A stretch of 64,000 nucleotides of DNA from Armatimonadota bacterium (GTDB lineage: Bacteria; Armatimonadota; Fimbriimonadia; Fimbriimonadales; Fimbriimonadaceae): NCBI GenBank assembly GCA_022563855.1, contig JADFMN010000012.1, positions 1 to 64,000 on the forward strand, in the 5' to 3' direction. This document shows, piece by piece, positions 44,743-53,450 of the stretch; positions within the stretch are counted from its first letter, which is position 1; each line of letters begins with the position of its first letter. The notes beneath the pieces are model-generated. The model was not told the DNA's origin. It did no database searches and saw only the letters and a list, made by a program, of their open reading frames with translations. Made by a program: the position numbers and the translations under genes.

Positions 44743-45828
44743 TCAGATCAGTTCGTACCGCGTGTTGCGCTGTCGTGCTTTGTAGCCAGCATCGGTGATC
44801 AACCGCTCGAACTCTTCGGCGTTGAGGATGAACTTGTTGCCGGCGGCGGACACCACGTTCTCCTCGATCATGGTGGAGCCGAAGTCGTCGGCCCCGTAGC
44901 CCAGCCCGATCTGCGCGATCTTCGGCCCTTGGGTGAGGATCGATAGCTGCAGGTGGTCGAAGTTGTCGAGGAACACGCGCGAGACGGCGATGGTGCGCAA
45001 ATAATCAAACGACGACGCCTTGCGCTCGATCGGGAGGTTCGTCTCTTCTGGCTGAAAGTTCCAGGTGACGAACGCGCGGAACGGCTGGCACTCGTCTTGC
45101 AGGTCGCGGATGCGGCCGAGGTGCTCGACGCGGTCGGCCATCGTTTCGACGTGGCCGAACATCATCGACGCCGAAGACTTCAGTCCCTGAGAAGCGGCCG
45201 CGCGCATGCATTCCAGCCACTCGTCGGTCGTGTCCTTATAAGGAGCGATGATCTTGCGCACGCGATCGACTAAGATCTCACCGCCGGCGCCCGGCACGGA
45301 GTTCTGCCCGACAGCTTTCAATCGCTCCAAAGTTTCTTGCAAAGTCAGCTTCGAGATGTGCGCAATGTAGATCAATTCAGCCGGCGACAGCGCGTGCAGA
45401 TCGACCATTGGAAACTCCTTCTTCACGGTCGAAAAGATGTCCTCGTACCAGTCGATCTTCAGCTTAGGGTTGCAGCCTCCTTGGAACAGGATCTCCGTCC
45501 CGCCCTGCTCGACCGTGTCGCGCACCTTCTCCAAAATCTCATCGGTAGAAAGCGTGTACCCCTCCTCGTGGTTCGGCACGCGGTAGAACGCGCAGAACTT
45601 GCACCGCACCCAGCAGACGTTGGTGTAGTTGAGGATGCGGCCGATGACGTAAGTCACGACTTTAGGGTCGGTCCTTTGACGTCGCCGGTGGTCTGCCAAA
45701 GCCGCGAGGTCGTTCAAGTTCGGGTGATAGAACAAGAACTCGGCGTCTGCAGGGGAGATCCGCTCGTCGGCGAACACCTTGTCGGCGATCGAGTCGATCG
45801 TCAAATCGGGCACGGCTGTCGCTGCCAT
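44743..45828 (-). CDS. mqnC: Cyclic dehypoxanthinyl futalosine synthase (radical SAM)
   Basis: 361 residues. A radical-SAM CX3CX2C cluster motif is present (NVCWVRCKFC, C72, C76, C79), with the TEILFQGGCNPKL segment and the C-terminal DDFGSTMIEENVVSAAG stretch that is characteristic of MqnC rather than MqnE. MqnC closes dehypoxanthinyl futalosine to its cyclic form in the futalosine route to menaquinone. No other mqn gene lies in the window. Partial copies of both its ends flank the gene (43745-43965 and 46521-46572). Confidence 0.92.
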   Translation of the reverse strand: MAATAVPDLTIDSIADKVFADERISPADAEFLFYHPNLNDLAALADHRRRQRTDPKVVTYVIGRILNYTNVCWVRCKFCAFYRVPNHEEGYTLSTDEILEKVRDTVEQGGTEILFQGGCNPKLKIDWYEDIFSTVKKEFPMVDLHALSPAELIYIAHISKLTLQETLERLKAVGQNSVPGAGGEILVDRVRKIIAPYKDTTDEWLECMRAAASQGLKSSASMMFGHVETMADRVEHLGRIRDLQDECQPFRAFVTWNFQPEETNLPIERKASSFDYLRTIAVSRVFLDNFDHLQLSILTQGPKIAQIGLGYGADDFGSTMIEENVVSAAGNKFILNAEEFERLITDAGYKARQRNTRYELI

Positions 45829-45876
45829 CGCCCCTATTCTACGCCCCCCGAGGATTCTATCTAGGCTGAATGCGGC

Positions 45877-46503
45877 TCAGGAAGTCCGAATATAGAACCA
45901 GTGGTCGTCTATGCGCCGGAGATAGATGATTCTAAAGACGTCGCCCTGATGCGGCGGGTCACCAGAGGCCGTGTAGACGAACCCTTCGATGTTGTCGAAT
46001 CCGCGCCAGAGGAGCGGGAAGCAGAAGATGGTGTCTTCGTCGCGCTGTCGGATCAGCACACGCCCGGATTCCGCGAGCCGATCATCTACGGGAATCGGCT
46101 CTGGCCGCTCGCTCTGATCTTCCGGCACCCATTGCCCGATGACCTTCTCACGCTCCGCTCGGTACCGTTCGAAATCCGCTCGGACGGCAAACGCGTAGCC
46201 CGGTTGTGCGAACGCTAAGTACAAGGCCGAAACAACCATAAGTGTGATGACGATCAGTACTTTCCCGTGCCGATGGATGAAAGATGAGACCAGCGCGTAG
46301 CAGGCCGTGCCGATGGTGAACGCCCATATAGGCAAGTAGAGCAATTCTGCGAAGAAAAACGCTCGCATTATCTGCAAGTGAAAAACGTACATAATTGCGT
46401 TCAAGACTAAAGCTGTCGAGACAAGCACCAATAGACGCACAGTCCTCGCGTCTCGCTTGCTGTGCTCGCTCTCCGTGAAGGCGCTGGCGTCAGAGCTGCT
46501 CAT
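45877..46503 (-). CDS. Membrane protein, ~208 aa, inserted upstream of mqnC
   Basis: From ATG 46503. Three TM segments in the first half (LLVLVSTALVLNAIMYVF, FAELLYLPIWAFTIGTACYALV, VLIVITLMVVSALYLAFA), then a soluble exported or cytoplasmic domain with beta strands (SGRVLIRQRDEDTIFCFPLLW, FRIIYLRRIDDHWFYI). It is unrecognised. It lies between the intact mqnC 5' end and a second copy of that 5' end (~52 bp). Confidence 0.7.
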   Translation of the reverse strand: MSSSDASAFTESEHSKRDARTVRLLVLVSTALVLNAIMYVFHLQIMRAFFFAELLYLPIWAFTIGTACYALVSSFIHRHGKVLIVITLMVVSALYLAFAQPGYAFAVRADFERYRAEREKVIGQWVPEDQSERPEPIPVDDRLAESGRVLIRQRDEDTIFCFPLLWRGFDNIEGFVYTASGDPPHQGDVFRIIYLRRIDDHWFYIRTS

Positions 46504-46520
46504 CTGAACCTGCGATCGTA

Positions 46521-46572
46521 TCAATCGTCAAATCGGGCACGGCTGTCGCGGCCATCGCCCCTATTCTACGCC
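46521..46572 (-). pseudogene. Duplicate of the mqnC 5' end
   Basis: tcgtcaaatcgggcacggct... matches 45796-45847 with one or two differences and encodes MAATAVPDLTID on the minus strand together with the leader. The frame ends shortly after. This is a second head of mqnC about 0.7 kb upstream of the real one, in the same orientation. Confidence 0.85.
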
Positions 46573-46683
46573 CTCACGGCTGTGCGTCCTGCCATCCGGG
46601 CGGAAAGGCTGGATGATACGGTCGCACTGCACGGGGCAACGACTTTCCGGGTTGCAGATCCTCCCTAGGAGCCCAGTGAATGT

Positions 46684-46733
46684 ACGGGGATTCTCGGGCG
46701 CGTTCGAGTCTGGTGAGTCGCTGGCCGGGGTAA
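46684..46733 (+). promoter_or_regulatory. Conserved upstream element (see 14061-14114)
   Basis: Shares ggcgcgttcga-tctgg-gagtcgct with the region upstream of the FG-GAP gene at 14151. It ends just before the first in-frame start of the SBBP gene. Confidence 0.45.
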
Positions 46734-46776
46734 GTTGATGGATCGGTGCTCTCATACGGCGCCAGAGAGGAACGAA

Positions 46777-48591
46777 GTGCGTCATATTTCCAGAATCAAC
46801 ATTCGGCCGTTCTGCATCGCCGCCGTTCTCGGGGTGACCAGCGCGGCCTTCGGCCAAGTGCAGGAGGAGTGGGTCGCGCGCTTCGACGGCGCAGACAACA
46901 GTTTCGATTACGCTGCGGCGATTGCGCTGGACAGCGTGGGCAACGTATATGTTACCGGCGATTCCCGGGGCTCCAGCACAGGTATTGACTACGCAACGAT
47001 CAAGTACGACTCGAATGGAAACCTCCTGTGGGAAAGGCGCTACAACGGCCCAGGGAACGATCGTGATAGAGCAACTGCGCTTGATGTTGACAGCGCGGGC
47101 AACGTATATGTTACCGGCGATTCCTGGGGCACTGACACACAAATTGACTTTGCCACGTTGAAGTACGACACTGATGGCAACTTGCTCTGGGAAAGACGCT
47201 ACAGCGGCCCGGACAACGCCTATGACAGTGCGTCTGCAATTGCAGTAGACGGGACAGGAAACGTGTACGTGACCGGCACGTCGGCCATAGTTTCTGACTT
47301 GGATTACATGACGCTGAAGTACGACACTGACGGCAACCTGCTCTGGGAAAGGCGCTACAGCGGTCCGGGAAACGGCTTTGACGGTGCAGTTGCAGTTGCA
47401 ATTGATGACGCAGGGAACGTGTACGTGACCGGAGAATCGAATGGCTCCGGTTCGAGGGCAGATTATGTGACGATCAAGTACGACACGAACGGAAACATCC
47501 TGTGGGAGAAGCGCTACAACGGCCCGAGCAACAGTTTCGACGAAGCCACGGCACTTGTTGTCGACAGCGCTGGCAACGTCTATGTGACTGGCGACTCGTT
47601 TGGCGGCATCGACACGGGCGAAGACTATGCGACGATCAAGTACGACACGAACGGAAATCTGCTTTGGGAAAGGCGCTACAACGGTCCGGCCAGCGGCTAC
47701 GATTCTGCCGCTGCGCTTGCCGTAGACAGTGGTGGCAACGTGTATATCACCGGCAGCAGCTCGGGCTCCGGCACTGCTAAAGACTACACAACGCTGAAGT
47801 ACGACAGTAACGGAAGCCTACTTTGGGTAAGACGCTACAGCGGGCCCAACAACGGCAACAATGTCGCCACTGCGCTTGCATTGGACACTGCTGGCAACGT
47901 GTACATTACCGGAGGGTCACCAAATCTGGCTGGAGACTACGAGTACGCGACGTTGAAGTACAACCCGAACGGCAACCTGCTTTGGGAAATTCGCTTCCAC
48001 GGCCCGGAAAACATTTCCGATGTAGCCGTTGCGCTTGCTTTGGATAGGGCAGGAAACGTATATGTGACCGGTCATTCGTACAGCTCCGGCACGTTCCAAG
48101 ACTATGCGACAATCAAGTACTCGCAGTCAGTCGAGGTTTTGCCGGACAGCTACGAGCTGTTCCGCGGGTTCCTGACGGGCGGCGGGCTGGCCGAGCTGCT
48201 CGCGAGCGACGACAGCTACTTGACGGTGCAGCCGGGGATCACGCTGAACCAGGCTGAGCGGCAAGTGCAGCTCGTCATCGTCGGCACTTCTCCGACTGAG
48301 ACGCCGACCGAGCTTCAGATCAGAGTGGAGGCGCACGCCGAGATCAACAACATCGGACAGTGGATCGAGCTTTGGAACTACGACACCAGTTCGTGGGAAG
48401 AGGTCGACTTCATGATCGCGACGATGGCGGACTCGATCGTCGAGGTGAGCATCACGACGAATCCGGAGCGCTTCATCGAGGCGGGCACGAAGCAGATGAA
48501 GGCGAAGGTCAGCTACAAAGAAGCTGGCATCGTGCTCTCGTTCCCGTGGCTGATCAGCTTCGATGAGACGGTGTGGGTGATCGTTCCTTGA
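46777..48591 (+). CDS. Exported SBBP-repeat propeller with the shared C-terminal domain (second copy)
   Basis: GTG 46777 is chosen because AGAGG precedes it by six bases and a signal peptide follows (RPFCIAAVLGVTSAAFGQ). ATG/TTG starts at 46735-46738 give a longer, poorer leader. About nine SBBP repeats follow (GNVYVTGDS ... YATIKYDSNGNLLWERRYNGP), then the shared domain from LPDSYELFRG to WVIVP. It is a close paralogue of the 15657 gene. Sequence divergence is mostly in the propeller, and the tail is strongly conserved. Confidence 0.87.
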   Translation: MRHISRINIRPFCIAAVLGVTSAAFGQVQEEWVARFDGADNSFDYAAAIALDSVGNVYVTGDSRGSSTGIDYATIKYDSNGNLLWERRYNGPGNDRDRATALDVDSAGNVYVTGDSWGTDTQIDFATLKYDTDGNLLWERRYSGPDNAYDSASAIAVDGTGNVYVTGTSAIVSDLDYMTLKYDTDGNLLWERRYSGPGNGFDGAVAVAIDDAGNVYVTGESNGSGSRADYVTIKYDTNGNILWEKRYNGPSNSFDEATALVVDSAGNVYVTGDSFGGIDTGEDYATIKYDTNGNLLWERRYNGPASGYDSAAALAVDSGGNVYITGSSSGSGTAKDYTTLKYDSNGSLLWVRRYSGPNNGNNVATALALDTAGNVYITGGSPNLAGDYEYATLKYNPNGNLLWEIRFHGPENISDVAVALALDRAGNVYVTGHSYSSGTFQDYATIKYSQSVEVLPDSYELFRGFLTGGGLAELLASDDSYLTVQPGITLNQAERQVQLVIVGTSPTETPTELQIRVEAHAEINNIGQWIELWNYDTSSWEEVDFMIATMADSIVEVSITTNPERFIEAGTKQMKAKVSYKEAGIVLSFPWLISFDETVWVIVP

Positions 48592-48905
48592 TCGCGATGC
48601 CTTACTCGCAGTAGCCAGCAGCGGTCGAATGGATCGTGACATCGGGTACCGTTGCCGCGCCCTTCTTCGCGTCATTTGTCTGGCGATCGAGCGCGCAAGA
48701 ATCTCCATTTGGGGGGAAAGCAGGGATCGGATGCCACTGTGTTCGCGATGTGCGAATCTGTCCGCAGGCTCAAAAAGGGAGACGCTCTTGGAACGGAACT
48801 ATCGCGGGGCGTGTTACCTACCGTAGACTGGGAAATGGGGTTTGCGTTTCAGCGGCGGTTCTGGCTCGCTCGGTAGCGCTTGGCGATTTCAGTCGGGCGG
48901 ATACT
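48592..48905. other. 314-bp gap, no gene recognised
   Basis: Frames run through but none has a convincing start or homology. The frame of the lipoprotein downstream is open from 48636, which is probably by chance. I see no RNA element that I can name. Confidence 0.4.
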
Positions 48906-49451
48906 ATGCGACGAAACCGATTACTAGCTTTCACAATCGCCCCGCTCCTGCTGCTCGCGGGATGTGGCGGTGGCAGCGGCACTTCAAGTTTCCAATTCGA
49001 CCAATTTACGAGCTTCGAATTCAACGAGTTTCCTCCCTTCTCGACTGACTTCACGCTTGGAACGCCGCCAAAGTCGGTCCGCTTCACCGGTGGAAGGACT
49101 TTAACTGTAGGTGTACCAAATTTATATCGGACTGGAATCGCGGCGTGGGAGATCAGCGGTGTCTCGACCGTGGCGACTGCCGATTTCGACACCCCGGCTA
49201 CCGCGTTTGCGTTGTACGCTGCAAATCAGGGCTCTGGCCAGGGGATCATCAGAGTTTACGACGAATCGGACGTGCTCATAGCGACGATTCCAGTTGTGAC
49301 AGACAACATGATGGATGCTAGCGCACTGATCGTTCGCACGGCGGGAGAGCTTGGCGTGGCTGGTATCGGCAAAGTCACCGTCACGAACACTTCGATCCCC
49401 GGCAACCTCAACAAGACTTGGATCGACGACTTTTCGGCGTCTCAGCCGTAA
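48906..49451 (+). CDS. Lipoprotein paralogous to the head of the 51587 protein
   Basis: 181 residues from ATG 48906. Signal and lipobox (LLAFTIAPLLLLAGC, Cys21) are followed by GGGSGTSS and a beta-sandwich-like domain (STDFTLGTPPKSVRFTGG, TGIAAWEISG, SDVLIATIPVVTDNMM, GIGKVTVTN ... WIDDFSA). The same domain forms the N-terminal half of the 51587 protein, which adds the shared C-terminal domain. This one ends at SASQP without it. It is a likely outer-membrane or surface lipoprotein of unknown function. Confidence 0.75.
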   Translation: MRRNRLLAFTIAPLLLLAGCGGGSGTSSFQFDQFTSFEFNEFPPFSTDFTLGTPPKSVRFTGGRTLTVGVPNLYRTGIAAWEISGVSTVATADFDTPATAFALYAANQGSGQGIIRVYDESDVLIATIPVVTDNMMDASALIVRTAGELGVAGIGKVTVTNTSIPGNLNKTWIDDFSASQP

Positions 49452-49517
49452 CTTTAGCCAGCGGGTGAAGCTGCGAGGGTAAAACAGGATTCTAGTTAGG
49501 AACGATACAGGGAAACA

Positions 49518-51392
49518 ATGAACCGATTACTCAAGACCGCGCTGATTACATCACTCAGCGCCGGCTTGGTCATGCCAGCCGCCGCGCAGAGCAACTTCCC
49601 AGACGTGCCCGACAACCACTGGGCATACGAGGCGCTGGCCAACCTGAAGGGCTCCGTGCTCTTCGGCTACCCCGACGGCCTCTACCGCCCGTCCCGTCCT
49701 ATGAGTCGAGCCGAGTTCGCCGTCGCCATCAACAACCTCTATAGCTTGGCTATGGGCAAGATGGCCGGCCTCAGCGATCAGGTCAACGCTCTGGACGCAT
49801 ATGTGAAGAGTCTGAAGACGGGTGCGACCGAGGAGCAGATGGACGAACTGTTCGGGCAGATCAGGGCAATAAGAAGGATTCCCGATATTAAGAGTTTGCG
49901 GGCCGACACCGCTTCCTTGATGCGACTCGCCAAGGAGTTCGAGAAGGAGATGGCCTCTTTCGGCGTCGACGTGAACGCAATGCAGCAGGAATTGGAAAAC
50001 CTCGCCGGCCGGGTAACGCGTTTGGAAGAGCGAAGCAATTCGGTGAACATCAGCGGAGATCTGATCTTCGTGGGGCTGGCTGGACACTCCACGAACGGAC
50101 TGTGGGGTCTGACCAAAACCGGTCGGATAGCCGGTCGAAAGAACTTCATGTCGGCGGGGATGGATAAGACGTTTCAGATGTACCACAACTTCAATTTCAC
50201 GTTCAGTGGTCAACCGGATGAGACCACATACTGGAAGGCCTCTCTCAACTCGAGCAACGCCTACAGCTATGACACGCTGCTGGACAACTGGAATCGAGCG
50301 ATGTTCGGCATGCCGTACGGCGAACCGGAGATCACGAACTTCTGGTTCGACGAAGCAAACATGGCGTTCGACACGAGCATCGCGAATCAGAACGTTGATG
50401 TCACAGTCGGCAGATTCTATCACTCCAGCGGCGCTTTCTTCTTGGCTCGGCCGCATTACGCAGAGTTTTACGAGAACCCGCGCGTGAACAACGGCCAGCA
50501 CGTGTTCGACGGAGTTCGCACCGAGTTTGCTTTTGGAAACACCGATCTAACGATCTTGCTCGCTCGCGTGGATGACCTGAAGTACACGGACGGCAACGAC
50601 TTCACCAGTCTGACTGGTGAGTCGCTGTTCGGATTAGAACTCGAATTCCAGCTCGGCGCTGACGGTCGGATCAAGGGCGTCCACTACTGGGAGCAGGACA
50701 ACGACACCGACCAATTTGTCGGTGCTGGCGAAGACCGCATGCGGACGTACGGCGCGCAAATAGACTACTTCCTCGACGACTTCAGCGTCGCCGGTTCGTT
50801 TTCGCAAACTGACTATTACTTAGGTGATTCGTCGGTGCTGAGCGACGACAACACCGCTGCCTCTGTCTCTATCAGATACGACGGTGGCGGGACTTGGGGA
50901 GCAACAGGCCTGTACAGCATGGTCGAGGGCAACTTCGGAGCCCAGGGGTCTTGGGGTCGTCTCGGACCTTACTTCAATCCAGCGAATATCGACGTGTACG
51001 GCGCGGAGGTTTGGTTCGACGTCTCGGATAGGGTCGGCCTTCGCGGCAGTTGGAAGAGGTACAGACCGGCCGACGCTGCTAGCATGGGCGCATTTGGAAT
51101 CATGATGGGAGATGACCGAATCACAGCGGTGGACGTTGCACTGGACATCGACCTGAACGACCGGCTGTATATGAGCCTGGGATGGGAGAACGCCGACGGC
51201 TCGCTGCTTGGCGGCGACCCTGTCGGACTCAATTGGTATTCGGTCGACTTCAACTACGCCATCAACGGCAATGCCGAAATCGCGGTTCACTACCTGTTCA
51301 GCGACGGTCGGATGCCGGTTACGTACGGCGGGATCACGAATAAAGAGTGGAGAGGCGGCATTCTAGCGTTTCAAGCGACGCTACGATTCTAG
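49518..51392 (+). CDS. SLH-domain outer-membrane barrel (OmpM-like)
   Basis: 624 residues. A signal peptide (ALITSLSAGLVMPAAAQ) is followed by one SLH domain (~25-75: FPDVPDNHWAYEALANLKGS, GYPDGLYRPSRPMSRAEFAVAI), a coiled-coil segment (~80-175, QEELENLAGRVTRLEER-like) and a long beta-barrel (~180-624) ending LAFQATLRF with the C-terminal Phe expected for outer-membrane insertion. In diderms with SLH-type tethering, such proteins bind peptidoglycan-linked polymers through SLH and attach the outer membrane. This is the best evidence for a diderm host. A porin role is likely. Confidence 0.9.
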   Translation: MNRLLKTALITSLSAGLVMPAAAQSNFPDVPDNHWAYEALANLKGSVLFGYPDGLYRPSRPMSRAEFAVAINNLYSLAMGKMAGLSDQVNALDAYVKSLKTGATEEQMDELFGQIRAIRRIPDIKSLRADTASLMRLAKEFEKEMASFGVDVNAMQQELENLAGRVTRLEERSNSVNISGDLIFVGLAGHSTNGLWGLTKTGRIAGRKNFMSAGMDKTFQMYHNFNFTFSGQPDETTYWKASLNSSNAYSYDTLLDNWNRAMFGMPYGEPEITNFWFDEANMAFDTSIANQNVDVTVGRFYHSSGAFFLARPHYAEFYENPRVNNGQHVFDGVRTEFAFGNTDLTILLARVDDLKYTDGNDFTSLTGESLFGLELEFQLGADGRIKGVHYWEQDNDTDQFVGAGEDRMRTYGAQIDYFLDDFSVAGSFSQTDYYLGDSSVLSDDNTAASVSIRYDGGGTWGATGLYSMVEGNFGAQGSWGRLGPYFNPANIDVYGAEVWFDVSDRVGLRGSWKRYRPADAASMGAFGIMMGDDRITAVDVALDIDLNDRLYMSLGWENADGSLLGGDPVGLNWYSVDFNYAINGNAEIAVHYLFSDGRMPVTYGGITNKEWRGGILAFQATLRF

Positions 51393-51586
51393 GCCGTACC
51401 TGTGTTGAACCCGAAGCGGTGGACGAAGGCTGTTCGCTTGGCCGTGCCCCGCGCCCTGTTACAAATACCGGGTTGGAGCCGATTGGGGCAGCAGTTGGAA
51501 CGTTTACCTTTTCATATGCATTGAACTTGGCGTCGGATTGCGTCCGTCAATTAAACGATCTTTGTTTTGTTTTGGAGAGGATTGAT

Positions 51587-52573
51587 ATGAACCTAAGAAC
51601 CAGAAAAATCGCGTCAATGGTCGGGCTGTTCGTCGCTGCATCGTCTTCCTCGGCTCAGGTGAACCTTTTCACCAGCTTTGAACCGCCTACAATTCCGTTG
51701 GGATCCACGGATTTCACAATAGGCACGCCTCCAGACACGGCGCACTTCACCGGCGGAATTGCCACTTCCATCGGCAACTTTAACGCGTATCGAAGTGGCA
51801 TAGCCGCGTGGGGCGTCACTACGCCGAACCAAGTCGGAACTTGCGATTTCGACAACCCAGCTTCGATCGTTTCGTTCTGGGCAGTCAATCTCGGGGGTAG
51901 CGCGGGCTTCGTGCAGGTGTTCGACAACTCCGACGTACTCATTGCAACCATACCGATCATCGGTACGAACATGATGGTCGACCCGCCGATGACGTTTACG
52001 GCCGCCCAATTCGGTGCGACCGGAATCGGCAAGTTTACCATTACGAACGGTCCCGGTCGATTCGATCAGGTTTGGATTGACAACCTCTCTGCTACCGTAC
52101 AAGCGGAGACGACCTTGGTCTTGCCGGACAGCTTCTCGCTGTTCCGCGGGATTCTGACCGGCGGCGGACTGAGCGATCTGCTTGCCAGCGACGACAGCTG
52201 GATGACGGTTTTGCCGGGGATCACGCTGAACCAAGCTGAGCGCCAGGTGCAGCTCATCGTCGTCGGAACTTCTCCGACTGAGACGCCTTCCGAGCTTCGG
52301 TTCAGAGTGGAGGCCCACGCCGAAATCAACAACATAGGACAGTGGATCGAGCTGTGGAACTACGACAACAACTCGTACGAACAGGTCGACTTCATGATCG
52401 CGACGATGGTGGACTCGATCGTCGAAGTGATCATCACGGTCGATCCAGAGCGGTTCATACAGGCCGGCACGAAGGAGATGAAATCCAAGGTCAGCTACAA
52501 GGAAGCTGGCATAGTGCTCTCGTTCCCGTGGCTGATCAGCTTCGATCAGACTGTGTGGACCATCGTCAATTGA
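51587..52573 (+). CDS. Exported two-domain protein with the shared C-terminal domain
   Basis: 328 residues from ATG 51587, with GGAGAGG six bases upstream. The frame is open from 51347, but that part overlaps the SLH gene's end. A signal (MNLRTRKIASMVGLFVAASS) is followed by a domain paralogous to the 48906 lipoprotein (LGSTDFTIGTPPDTAHFTGG, YRSGIAAWG, DVLIATIPIIGTNMM, GIGKFTITN). Residues ~178-328 are the shared domain (LPDSFSLFRG ... WTIVN). The gene probably arose by fusion of the lipoprotein-type head with the common tail. Confidence 0.85.
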   Translation: MNLRTRKIASMVGLFVAASSSSAQVNLFTSFEPPTIPLGSTDFTIGTPPDTAHFTGGIATSIGNFNAYRSGIAAWGVTTPNQVGTCDFDNPASIVSFWAVNLGGSAGFVQVFDNSDVLIATIPIIGTNMMVDPPMTFTAAQFGATGIGKFTITNGPGRFDQVWIDNLSATVQAETTLVLPDSFSLFRGILTGGGLSDLLASDDSWMTVLPGITLNQAERQVQLIVVGTSPTETPSELRFRVEAHAEINNIGQWIELWNYDNNSYEQVDFMIATMVDSIVEVIITVDPERFIQAGTKEMKSKVSYKEAGIVLSFPWLISFDQTVWTIVN

Positions 52574-52694
52574 TCGTGAGGCGCAACGAACGATAGCCAG
52601 CGGCGATCGCGCCCAAGACCGGGAAGTTGAAATACGGCGCACAAACTTTGCGGTCTCGGAACCGGAGGGGCCCGCCGCGAAGTATCATTGCGGT

Positions 52695-53396
52695 ATGAAG
52701 ACGTTCGTTCCGAATCGATTGACAATCCTCATCTGGCTGGCCGCGTTTGCGGCGACCCTCGTCGGTTGCTCCCAGGAAAAAGCCGAGGTTCCAGGTGTCG
52801 ACCTCGAGACCGGACGCCGCGACAGCCGACCGTCCATGGCAGGCGCAGGAGCAGGTGGCGGGGGCGGAGGTGGAGGCGGAGGTGGCCGCGCGGCCTTCCG
52901 GGGTGGTCCAGGATTGCTCGTGCGCGACGACGTACAGGTAGAGCTGTCTCTCAGCGAAGAGCAGATCTCTGCGATCGAAGAGGCGATGCCCGAGGGCGGC
53001 GGACAGCAAGACCCCGCAGCAGCCCAGGCGTTGAGAGAAGAAACGGACGCCGATATGCAGGTGATTCTTTCCGCCGGCCAATTCCAGCGTTACCAGGAGA
53101 TCAGCTTGCAGCGAGAGGGCGTGCGCGCACTTGCCCGCCCGTCGATAGCGGAAAAGCTTGGGCTTTCCGACGACCAGATCAAAACGATCGAGGACGCTAT
53201 CGAGGCAGCCCGTCCGACTGGTGGACAGGAAGGGTTTGATCGCGAGGCGTTTCTCGCACTTCTAGAGGAGATGAACGAGACGATTCTCGCCACCCTGACT
53301 GACGCGCAGATAGCCGAGTGGGAAGCGATGTTGGGCGAGGAATTCGAACTCGCCCGTGGTCAGAGGCCGGGCATGGCGGCAGCGACCGAAGATTAA
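52695..53396 (+). CDS. Lipoprotein with poly-glycine linker, 233 aa
   Basis: Signal and lipobox end at LAAFAATLVGC (Cys25). Then comes a low-complexity linker with an 11-residue run of glycine (GGGGGGGGGGG, encoded near 52855-52887), followed by two helical repeats: LSLSEEQISAIEEAMPEGG and KLGLSDDQIKTIEDAIEAAR, each followed by a second Glu/Leu-rich helix. The repeats resemble the LTxEQ motif of Spy/CpxP-like or planctomycete helical proteins. It is the first of two adjacent lipoproteins. Confidence 0.75.
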   Translation: MKTFVPNRLTILIWLAAFAATLVGCSQEKAEVPGVDLETGRRDSRPSMAGAGAGGGGGGGGGGGRAAFRGGPGLLVRDDVQVELSLSEEQISAIEEAMPEGGGQQDPAAAQALREETDADMQVILSAGQFQRYQEISLQREGVRALARPSIAEKLGLSDDQIKTIEDAIEAARPTGGQEGFDREAFLALLEEMNETILATLTDAQIAEWEAMLGEEFELARGQRPGMAAATED

Positions 53397-53450
53397 AGCT
53401 AATCGATTCGACGGGGCGTCCCGGCGGTACGAAGCGGCCATGATGATGTT

